Shown piece by piece: positions 1-5,623 of a DNA stretch of 7,422 nt (position 1 is the stretch's first letter; each line of letters begins with the position of its first letter). The translations under genes were made by a program, and so were the position numbers. This DNA is from Caldivirga sp. (GTDB lineage: Archaea > Thermoproteota > Thermoprotei > Thermoproteales > Thermocladiaceae): positions 1 through 7,422 of the forward strand of contig JAPWUH010000055.1 in the NCBI GenBank assembly GCA_028275645.1. Reading direction: 5' to 3'. The notes below the pieces were generated by a model. The model made no database searches and was not told the origin of the DNA. It was given only the letters and a program-made list of their open reading frames with translations.

Positions 1-498
1 TAGTAGTACATCCCTCGTGCTCTTCACTGGCTGTACCTTAAAGTACGTTACCTTGCCTATTCCTTTAAGTGATTCCTTTAAATCCATCACCTTGTCCATT
101 GGTGCCATTATTAACCAGTTTTGTTGGCCATTTTCTATGAATGAGTTGAAGTAAAGTATGTTATTCATTACTAGCCTCTCCCTAACCGTGCCTTGGTATG
201 GACCTACGAAGCCCACTAGGTATAGCCTACCGGTTATGTGCCTAATTACAGGTACCTCGTAGATCAGCCCCTTCTTACTCAATCCATTGAAGTATTCACG
301 TATATCCATGGATCTTTCAAGCCACTTAACGTTAACAATCTCTACGTTTGCGTAGTTAACAATGGGGTACCATGTTACGCTACTGAAGTGGGCATTAATA
401 GACCTTGTCCTCAGGGTCCAGTCATCCCTATGCTCAAATTTAATTAATGCTAAGGCTTCATTAACCTCACCGCCTATAACCTCCCTGCTGATAACCAT
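1..498 (-). CDS. 5' part of a probable HTH-10 (bacterio-opsin-activator-type) transcriptional regulator, truncated by window edge
   Basis: Reading the minus strand from the ATG at 498 gives 166 codons without a stop to base 1, so the gene continues beyond the left edge. The visible part is soluble, with no membrane segment or signal peptide. It starts with a strand-rich stretch (ALALIKFEHRDDW, residues 15-27), continues through alternating short strands (YEVPVIRHITGRLYLVGFVG, 80-99), and ends with a helix-strand unit (DLKESLKGIGKVTYFKVQPV, 139-158). That layout resembles the N-terminal sensor half of archaeal HTH-10 regulators, in which an 'L..L..IG.V....V.PV' segment precedes the C-terminal HTH. 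The HTH itself would lie outside the window, so DNA binding is inferred, not seen. An in-frame upstream ATG at 543 would add 15 Cys-containing residues. I prefer 498 because the family usually starts close to the first strand, but both starts have a TATA-like element about 25 nt upstream. The gene is divergent from ridA, with a palindrome between them. The open frame is firm; the family assignment is moderate. Confidence 0.6.
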   Translation of the reverse strand, partial: MVISREVIGGEVNEALALIKFEHRDDWTLRTRSINAHFSSVTWYPIVNYANVEIVNVKWLERSMDIREYFNGLSKKGLIYEVPVIRHITGRLYLVGFVGPYQGTVRERLVMNNILYFNSFIENGQQNWLIMAPMDKVMDLKESLKGIGKVTYFKVQPVKSTRDVLL

Positions 499-519
499 AC
501 CTATCCTAATATTCAGATG

Positions 520-526
520 TTTTAAA
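520..526 (-). promoter_or_regulatory. candidate TATA box for the regulator-like gene (start at 498)
   Basis: TTTAAAA on the minus strand is centred about 25 nt before the ATG at 498, the spacing expected for a leaderless archaeal transcript. It is a weak match to the TATA consensus and competes with the stronger element at 563-572. Confidence 0.35.
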
Positions 527-562
527 CATTTGCATATATACATGATGTGGCTGATTACATAG

Positions 563-572
563 AGTATATATT
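563..572 (-). promoter_or_regulatory. alternative TATA box for the regulator-like gene
   Basis: AATATATACT on the minus strand is a good TATA match, centred about 25 nt before the alternative in-frame ATG at 543. If used, it would give a leaderless start at 543 or a 5' leader of roughly 45 nt to the ATG at 498. The palindrome at 585-609 lies just upstream of it. Confidence 0.4.
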
Positions 573-584
573 CCTTTACTAATG

Positions 585-609
585 TAGGTACTGTTTTTCA
601 CAGTACCTA
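585..609. repeat. perfect 10-bp inverted repeat, candidate operator
   Basis: TAGGTACTGT (585-594) and ACAGTACCTA (600-609) are exact reverse complements separated by 5 nt. The right arm ends 3 nt before the TATA box of ridA, so it overlaps the expected TFB-recognition (BRE) position. The left arm is about 12 nt upstream of a TATA-like element for the divergent regulator-like gene. The geometry fits a dimeric regulator's operator: binding would compete with TFB at ridA and could act as an upstream site for the other gene. A hairpin is possible if transcribed, but the predicted ridA transcript starts downstream of it. The repeat is seen directly; operator function is inferred. Confidence 0.6.
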
Positions 610-612
610 TAC

Positions 613-620
613 TTATAAAG
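613..620 (+). promoter_or_regulatory. TATA box of ridA (leaderless promoter)
   Basis: TTATAAAG is centred about 25 nt before the ATG at 641, which places the transcription start at or within a few bases of the start codon. No convincing Shine-Dalgarno lies in between, so a leaderless mRNA is likely. Confidence 0.65.
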
Positions 621-640
621 GGGATTGCCCGGGGTTAAGT

Positions 641-1006
641 ATGCTTAGGGGTGTTGACGTCGAGGGCTTACCCAAGGCAGGCCCCTATTCCCACGCTGTC
701 GTGGCTAATGGGTTTGTCTTCGTCTCGGGGCAGTTGGGTACGGTTCCAGGTAAAGACTTGACTTTCGAGGAGCAGTTCAGGAACGCCGTGGAGAAGGTCA
801 GTAAGATACTTAATGCGGCCGGCTCATCACTAAGCAACGTTGTCAAGGTCACTGTTTACCTGGCTGATGCTAAGTACTTCAGTGACATGAATAGGCTCTT
901 CCAGGAGTACTTCCCTCACAGGCCGGCTAGAACAACCGTGATCACCGGGATGATTGACCCCAAGGCTCTCGTTGAGGTTGACGTGATAGCCGTGGTGAAG
1001 GCTTAA
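641..1006 (+). CDS. ridA: RidA family (YjgF/YER057c/UK114) reactive enamine/imine deaminase
   Basis: This 121-aa protein has the usual RidA length and is complete. Family marks are in order: the N-terminal PKAGPYSHAV segment (11-20, with Tyr16), FVFVSGQLG (25-33), the helix EEQFRNAVEKVSKIL (43-57), AAGSSLSNVVKVTVYL (59-74), the diagnostic PARTTV (95-100) with Arg97, which in RidA enzymes binds the substrate carboxylate, and the closing ALVEVDVIAVV (109-119) with Glu112 at the active-site end. RidA proteins are cytosolic homotrimers that hydrolyse 2-aminoacrylate and related enamine/imine by-products of PLP enzymes to 2-keto acids and ammonia. The start is set by a TATA box about 25 nt upstream, giving a leaderless transcript. 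The gene is alone on its strand: divergent from a regulator-like gene and convergent with the glutamate synthase operon (61-bp gap). The assignment is firm at family level; the physiological substrate is not shown. Confidence 0.93.
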   Translation: MLRGVDVEGLPKAGPYSHAVVANGFVFVSGQLGTVPGKDLTFEEQFRNAVEKVSKILNAAGSSLSNVVKVTVYLADAKYFSDMNRLFQEYFPHRPARTTVITGMIDPKALVEVDVIAVVKA

Positions 1007-1067
1007 ATTACCCTATGGGGATATCATCAATGGGTGTTAAAATATGCCAATCTCATCATGTTTAGGG

Positions 1068-3083
1068 TTACTCAAAGCCGTAATTAACCGGTGTGGGTAT
1101 TCCCCTAACGCCCGGCTTAACCACCGTGTACCTTTCCCCTATTAAATCATCAATAACCTGCTCATCAATACCCAACTCCTTGGCGTAGTCAAGTAGTATT
1201 GGCTTCAGTTCCCTAACCTCATCCTCTGTAAGCTCTCTGTAGTCCATGGTTGGCCTTGGTACGTGGCTAACCTGAAGCACCCTACTCAACCACTCGTTGA
1301 AGGTGTCCTCCGGGTAACCCTCCTCCCTAAGGGCCTCCACCAGGGCCTTAACTTCATGGCTTGAGGGGGCTAGGCCAACCTTACTGTAATCAACCCTGCC
1401 CCTGATGTATATCCTACCACCAACCATGCCACTCCCAATGTAGTTACCCGTCAACTCCACACTTTTACCTAGCTTATACGCATCAATGCCGAGGACCATT
1501 ATGACGCCGCCCGCCATGTACTCGCCCAGGTAGTCGTCAACCCTACCGCCTATTACCAGGTAGGGCCTCCTGTTGGAGTACTCCCTCATCTGAACCCCAA
1601 CCCTATTACCTGCATTACCCCTCACGAAAATCCTCCCACCCTGGAAGGCTTGCCCCAGCACATCCCTCGCATCACCGTGGACCACAACCTTGCCGTCGTG
1701 CATCGTGTCGGCCACGTCATCCTGCACGTTACCGTAAACGACGAACTCAACCCCATTGTTCAGGTTTGCCAATGAGTTACCAGGCGTGCCGTATATCTCA
1801 ACCCTAACACCCCTAATACCGTACCTGGGCAAGTTAACCCCGATAAACCTCTGGCCATTAACGTTAACAACCCTAACGACCCTATCACCCTTCATAATCC
1901 TCCTCAGGATCTCCTCATTAACCTCCCTATACCCCAATCCCCTTGCATCTATGGCGTCACCGTCGACTGGCCTTGGGAACCGCCTCTGGGGGAAGAAGAC
2001 CTCAACCTGTTCCACGGGCCTACCCCAAGACACAACACCCCTCCTGATAGATGCTATGAAGTAGCCACCTGGGGCCAGTGTCCAAACCCTAGCCTCGGGT
2101 GAAATGGCCCTGATCTCAACCTCCTCACTGGCTGCGTAGTAATACTGCCCATCGTACCCTATTACAATTGGCCTCAGCTTAAACCTGTCCGCTAGGGCTA
2201 TTAGGTAAACATCGCCGTCATGGTACATGGTCATGACCAGGGTGAATGGGCCGTCAAGCCTAGCCCACCTGTACTCGTTGAGTAACCTCATGAGTAATGG
2301 GTCAGTGGTGCCTCTGAGCGATGGGTTAACCATGATTTTAACCGCCGTCTCAACGTTAAGCCCATTAACCTTAACCAGGTAGTTGAGTATGTAGGCGGCT
2401 ATCTCGCTGTCCGTACCCACAAACCCCCTAACCCCCATGGTTAAGCCCAGGTGGACTGCATTAACGCCGTAGGAGCTTAACTCACCGTTGTGAACCACGG
2501 CAATGTCGTTAATGGCGAATGGGTGTGACCAGTAGGGTAGGTAGCCCGGTGAGTTTGTTGGGAACCTCGTGTGGGCTACCCAAGCATCGGCCTCAAGGCT
2601 GTTGACGCCGTATACCTTAGCCACCTCCTCAGGGTGCCCAACCCCCTTAAACACCGTCACGTGCCTACCCCAGTAGTAAACCCTACCAACACCCCCCATC
2701 TCCCAGAGCCTATCATTAATGCTGTTGATTAAATCGCCAAGGCCATCACCGGCGCCGTTTACCTCATACTCAACGTCAACCACACTACCCACCTTAGCCT
2801 TAACGGTGGAGTTGATTACCCTGACCCCAGCCTCACTCAAGCTATCCCTAAGCAGTGAGTCAACGTCCTCGTAATGCTCCCTCACGGCGAATAGGCCAAT
2901 CCTGTAGTTACCATGGCCGTTGAGGCTTATGGCTGCGTAGCCGGCACCAAGCCCAATCCCCCTATACTTCACGGCGCTAATACCAGTGACTACGTAATCC
3001 CCCTTAACCCTATCGGCGTTGCCATTAGCCCTTATTATGCCTAGGACCCCGCATGATGATGGGTAATGGTTCACTATCACCAT
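1068..3083 (-). CDS. glutamate synthase component: class II glutamine amidotransferase domain fused to GXGXG domain
   Basis: 671 aa with two recognisable halves. Residues 11-370 are an Ntn-type glutaminase: nucleophile Cys11 in SSCGVLGII, Arg173 in AHTRFPTN (170-177), SHPF (186-189), the oxyanion-hole pair Asn199-Gly200 in HNGEL, and GTDSEI (223-228). Residues about 420-565 are a GXGXG beta-helix, with Gly-containing turns near 432, 451, 470, 489, 513 and 546, as at the C-terminus of GltS large subunits. In family terms, the first half makes ammonia from glutamine and the second packs against the FMN barrel. Cys11 must become N-terminal, so a 10-residue propeptide should be removed. The ATG overlaps the upstream stop (ATGGTGA, 7 bp) and has an AGGTG Shine-Dalgarno 8 nt away. 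The canonical central and FMN domains are missing between the halves; FMN lies in the overlapping upstream gene. Similar domains also occur as separate GlxB/GlxC or MgsA/MgsB proteins, so an alternative amino acceptor cannot be excluded. Confidence 0.88.
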   Translation of the reverse strand: MVIVNHYPSSCGVLGIIRANGNADRVKGDYVVTGISAVKYRGIGLGAGYAAISLNGHGNYRIGLFAVREHYEDVDSLLRDSLSEAGVRVINSTVKAKVGSVVDVEYEVNGAGDGLGDLINSINDRLWEMGGVGRVYYWGRHVTVFKGVGHPEEVAKVYGVNSLEADAWVAHTRFPTNSPGYLPYWSHPFAINDIAVVHNGELSSYGVNAVHLGLTMGVRGFVGTDSEIAAYILNYLVKVNGLNVETAVKIMVNPSLRGTTDPLLMRLLNEYRWARLDGPFTLVMTMYHDGDVYLIALADRFKLRPIVIGYDGQYYYAASEEVEIRAISPEARVWTLAPGGYFIASIRRGVVSWGRPVEQVEVFFPQRRFPRPVDGDAIDARGLGYREVNEEILRRIMKGDRVVRVVNVNGQRFIGVNLPRYGIRGVRVEIYGTPGNSLANLNNGVEFVVYGNVQDDVADTMHDGKVVVHGDARDVLGQAFQGGRIFVRGNAGNRVGVQMREYSNRRPYLVIGGRVDDYLGEYMAGGVIMVLGIDAYKLGKSVELTGNYIGSGMVGGRIYIRGRVDYSKVGLAPSSHEVKALVEALREEGYPEDTFNEWLSRVLQVSHVPRPTMDYRELTEDEVRELKPILLDYAKELGIDEQVIDDLIGERYTVVKPGVRGIPTPVNYGFE

Positions 3084-5302
3084 TCCCCAGCCACCTTAAC
3101 CCTCAGCAGTTCCTTAATCCTGGGGTCAAGGGCCCTCAGCAGCTCTCTGTTACCCACGACGGTCGAGTGGTATGTGTAAACCCCAGCGGCGCCCAGTAGT
3201 TGAGCCACCTCCCTCTTCAACCCATTCACTATGTTTATGAGCTTATCCTCAAAGCCCCCCGGCACAATAGCCTTGCCCAGTATTGAACTGACCTCAACGG
3301 CGTCAGCCCCTAGGGCGGCCAGTTTAACCACGTCCCCTGAGCTCCTTAGGGTCGACATGTGGGCTATCACGTCAACCCTATACCTAACCCCAAGTCTCCT
3401 CAACTCCAGGTCGGCGTTGACTAAGGAGACCTCTAGGTCTACTTCACCACCCAGTTCATCGTCAATTATTATGCCTGAGATCATGTTCAAGTGCTGCTTA
3501 ACGTGGCTGACTGGGTCCTTGAGTGGGGGTAGCCTTACGTACACCGGTGCCTCCGTTTCTGGGGTTAGTTTCCCATCTAAGTCGCTTGGGTTAATTACGA
3601 GGGCTGCCATGCCCCTAAGTGGCCTATCCCACATGACCCTTGATGCATGCCTGCCTGTTGGGTTAGGTAACCCATATAGGTCTATGGCTATGTCCATCAG
3701 GTGGGCCACGAACTTAGCCCTCTCCAACTGCTCCGCGCCCCACTCCCTAGGTGGCCTAATTATGATTGGGCTTGACATGGTTAACCTACCCCCTGCTAGG
3801 TAGACTGACGTGTCTATATCCTCCCTGTAGGGGTCTATGGATGGCTTGGTGACCTGGGCTCCATCAAGCCTAAGCCAGTCAATTAACCTCTTAGGTGGCT
3901 CAACCTCAGGTGGGCCGGTGCTTCCCATGCTGGTTATGACTACGTCACCCTTCTTGGCCAGTTGACTGGCGTATATAGAGTAGTCCGGTGTCCAGACTGA
4001 TCCACCAGCCTTAAGGGGAGGTGGGTCTGCGTCGCACTCATTGTTGACGTCAAGTATTTTGGCTAACTCACCGCTTATGCAACTACCCCTCAGTAGGTCC
4101 CTCCTCCCCACCAGCTCCCTCACACTGCCCAGGCCAAGCCTATCCACTATTAGGCCCAGCTCCGCCTGGAATGCCCTCAGGTAGTTTAATGCACCCCTCC
4201 TGGCCAGTTCATGGTCAACCAGCACCGACCCCTCGGTTAGCTTGCTCGTTATGCCTGCTGGGCAATTGCCCGTGTGGCATGTCCTAGCCATGATGCACCC
4301 CATTGATATAAGCACAGATGTGCCTAGGGCAACTGCATCTGCACCGAGGGCGATTACCTTAGCCGCGTCATCGGCTGACGATATCCTACCCGAGGCTATC
4401 ACCGTGAAACCATCCCTAAGTCCCTCCCTCCTAAGCATCTTATCCGCCGACGCCACGGCAAGCTCAATGGGTATGCCCACGTTATCCTTAACAACTTGGG
4501 GTGCCGCACCAGTCCCGGCGCCGTGTCCATCTATTATCACCCCATCAGCCCCCATCCTGGCTATCCCAACCACGATGTAGGGCGTGTAGTTGGTTGCCGC
4601 TATCTTAACGAGGACAGGCTTACCGGTCGCCTCCTTTAGGGCGTCAATCCTCTGCTTAAGGTCTTCGATGGAGTATATGTCGTGGTGTGGGGCCGGCGAG
4701 AGGGCGTCAACACCAACGGGTATTCTCCTAACCATTGAGATGAGCTTTGTTACCTTACTCCCAGGTAGGTGGCCCCCTATCCCAGGCTTGGCCCCCTGCC
4801 CGATCTTAATAACTATGCCGAGCCCCCTCATTAATACGTCAATGTCTATCCCAAACCTGGCTGAGGCCCACTGTATGAAAATCCTCCTATGCCTCCCAAC
4901 CTCGGGGTGTAATCCACCTTCACCTATGCCAGCCACCAGATTCAGTTCATCAGCCACCTCAGCCACGACAACGTTGGGTACGCCGGAGAGGGCTCCGAAG
5001 GACATGTCCCCTATGTAGATTGGGGCCGATAACTCAACATCCCCTATCCTAGTGGTTAAATCCGCCGAGTAGGTCTCCTCGCCGTTAAGCGCTACCTCAT
5101 CCTTACCGAAGCTTAACCTGTCGAGAATCCTATACCTCCTAACACCCCTCCTAAATATCCTAATGGGCCTTCCTGTAACCGCCATTCGCCTAATCTCCTC
5201 AACAACACTACTGCTCCAAAAATCCCTAGTATAATCCTTATTGAGTATTCTAAGAAAACTATTTATAATCCTTACATTTTCAAGGTCTTCTAAGTAACGC
5301 AC
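3077..5302 (-). CDS. gltB: glutamate synthase FMN/[3Fe-4S] domain subunit with an extra C-terminal barrel-like domain
   Basis: 741 aa with a GTG start. Residues about 80-410 are the GltS FMN-binding TIM barrel: APIYIGDMSFGALS (93-106), GEGGLHPE (127-134), GQGAKPGIGGHLPG (168-181, with Lys172), PAPHHDIYS (203-211), DGHGAGTGAAP (258-268), and the [3Fe-4S] motif Cys336-x5-Cys342-x4-Cys347. In the family this domain converts 2-oxoglutarate and ammonia to glutamate via 2-iminoglutarate. Residues about 503-735 resemble a second barrel copy: LTMSSPIII, GRHASRVMW and KLAALGADAVEVSSIL echo VELSAPIYI, GRHRRIFIQW and KVIALGADAVALGTSVL of the first copy, but the flavin-loop and cluster motifs are gone. 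The N-terminal 4Fe-4S ferredoxin motifs found in some archaeal FMN subunits are absent. This is the first gene of a two-gene operon. A TATA box about 24 nt upstream makes GTG at 5302 a leaderless start. No GltD neighbour is present, so ferredoxin is the likely electron donor (inferred). Confidence 0.9.
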   Translation of the reverse strand: MRYLEDLENVRIINSFLRILNKDYTRDFWSSSVVEEIRRMAVTGRPIRIFRRGVRRYRILDRLSFGKDEVALNGEETYSADLTTRIGDVELSAPIYIGDMSFGALSGVPNVVVAEVADELNLVAGIGEGGLHPEVGRHRRIFIQWASARFGIDIDVLMRGLGIVIKIGQGAKPGIGGHLPGSKVTKLISMVRRIPVGVDALSPAPHHDIYSIEDLKQRIDALKEATGKPVLVKIAATNYTPYIVVGIARMGADGVIIDGHGAGTGAAPQVVKDNVGIPIELAVASADKMLRREGLRDGFTVIASGRISSADDAAKVIALGADAVALGTSVLISMGCIMARTCHTGNCPAGITSKLTEGSVLVDHELARRGALNYLRAFQAELGLIVDRLGLGSVRELVGRRDLLRGSCISGELAKILDVNNECDADPPPLKAGGSVWTPDYSIYASQLAKKGDVVITSMGSTGPPEVEPPKRLIDWLRLDGAQVTKPSIDPYREDIDTSVYLAGGRLTMSSPIIIRPPREWGAEQLERAKFVAHLMDIAIDLYGLPNPTGRHASRVMWDRPLRGMAALVINPSDLDGKLTPETEAPVYVRLPPLKDPVSHVKQHLNMISGIIIDDELGGEVDLEVSLVNADLELRRLGVRYRVDVIAHMSTLRSSGDVVKLAALGADAVEVSSILGKAIVPGGFEDKLINIVNGLKREVAQLLGAAGVYTYHSTVVGNRELLRALDPRIKELLRVKVAGEW
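3091..3096 (-). promoter_or_regulatory. Shine-Dalgarno of the amidotransferase/GXGXG gene
   Basis: AGGTGG on the minus strand contains AGGTG, a perfect match to the archaeal anti-SD (the 16S end CACCTCC pairs with GGAGGTG). It sits 8 nt before the ATG at 3083, inside the last codons of the upstream gene. This favours the ATG over the GTG three bases later and shows SD-led translation of the internal cistron, unlike the leaderless first cistrons in this window. Confidence 0.6.
3098..3796 (-). other. degenerate second FMN-barrel-like domain (residues about 503-735 of the GltB-type protein)
   Basis: By eye the segment aligns with the first barrel (residues 87-405) in the same order. Examples are SSPIII with SAPIYI, GRHASRVMW with GRHRRIFIQW, GIIIDDELGG with GVIIDGHGAG, an LRRLGVRYRVDVIA stretch with REGLRDGFTVIA, LRSSGDVVKLAALGADAVEV with ISSADDAAKVIALGADAVAL, and a terminal helix plus RELLRALDPR with RELVGRRDLLR. 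The phosphate-loop GQGAKPG, the PHHD segment and the cysteine cluster have no counterpart. It probably acts as a structural domain without cofactor. Confidence 0.6.
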
Positions 5303-5320
5303 AGTAGGTTTACCGTTGGG

Positions 5321-5330
5321 GTATATTTAA
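5321..5330 (-). promoter_or_regulatory. TATA box of the glutamate synthase operon (leaderless promoter)
   Basis: TTAAATATAC on the minus strand is centred about 24 nt before the GTG at 5302, so transcription should begin essentially at the start codon. There is no Shine-Dalgarno between the element and the GTG. This spacing supports the GTG start over downstream alternatives such as Met40. Confidence 0.65.
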
Positions 5331-5587
5331 GCATTACCCATACGCCTAATTCTTAGCCGTCTTTCTATAGTTCAAGTTGAATATGCGACATAATATATAG
5401 AATTAGGTTAAGGACACTTGCCTAATGTAGTTGGGCCCATGATACCGATGGCTATTCATGTATCTATAGAGGTAATTGTGAATCGTACAATGTACAATTT
5501 AGACACTAGACCCCTGTTGGCGGTTGTGTCGGCGGTCGGCGCCTTATCCTCATGCCTACCGAATTAAGGCTACTTGCTTAACATTGG

Positions 5588-5602
5588 GAAAGGTTTATAT
5601 AG
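5588..5602 (+). promoter_or_regulatory. BRE/TATA promoter of the thermosome gene
   Basis: TTTATATA (5594-5601) is centred about 26 nt before the ATG at 5624 and is preceded by a purine-rich GAAAGG BRE-like stretch. It is the strongest archaeal promoter in the window, as expected for an abundant chaperonin, and implies a leaderless or nearly leaderless mRNA. Confidence 0.8.
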
Positions 5603-5623
5603 AAGCGGTTTTTAAGGGCGCTT

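Larger units (their letters stand above)
5303..5623. other. 321-bp divergent intergenic region between the gltS operon and the thermosome gene
   Basis: It holds the two outward promoters (5321-5330 minus, 5588-5602 plus). Between them I see a 9-bp inverted repeat with a long spacer (CCTAATTCT 5345-5353, AGAATTAGG 5399-5407), a tandem heptamer (GTACAAT twice, 5485-5498), a TATA-like TAATATATAG (5391-5400), a GC-rich patch around 5518-5543, and a 6-bp inverted repeat (GCCTTA 5541-5546, TAAGGC 5565-5570). A 42-codon ORF (5439-5567, plus) spans the middle but has no Shine-Dalgarno and no recognisable product. No tRNA-like or C/D-box signature was found. Confidence 0.7.

Noticed and set aside
238..562. 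Plus-strand ORFs 238-447 and 362-562 in the left part
   Set aside because: They overlap each other and the open minus frame from 498 to 1, which shows better protein-like composition and a promoter; they have no Shine-Dalgarno or TATA box at the right distance.
1024..1059. Two C-box-like TGATGA motifs on the minus strand in the ridA/gltS convergent gap, suggesting a C/D-box sRNA
   Set aside because: No CTGA D or D' box occurs in the gap, so the required C/D pairing is absent.
1007..1067. Search for an intrinsic terminator between ridA and the gltS operon
   Set aside because: Only a short ATTTTAA stretch on the minus strand is present; too weak to call.
1756..2064. Plus-strand ORF of 102 codons inside the amidotransferase/GXGXG gene
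   Set aside because: It is antisense to a gene with clear domain motifs, has low-complexity Leu/Pro/Thr/Ser composition typical of shadow frames, and has no promoter or Shine-Dalgarno.
3231..5018. Plus-strand ORFs (3231-3803, 4242-4580, 4590-5018) inside the FMN subunit gene
   Set aside because: They are antisense shadows of a gene with intact FMN and [3Fe-4S] motifs; their Ser/Pro/Thr/Met-rich composition is not protein-like.
5541..5570. GCCTTA/TAAGGC inverted repeat as a hairpin terminator or riboswitch stem
   Set aside because: The stem is only 6 bp with an 18-nt loop, has no following T-tract, and lies upstream of a promoter where no gene clearly ends.
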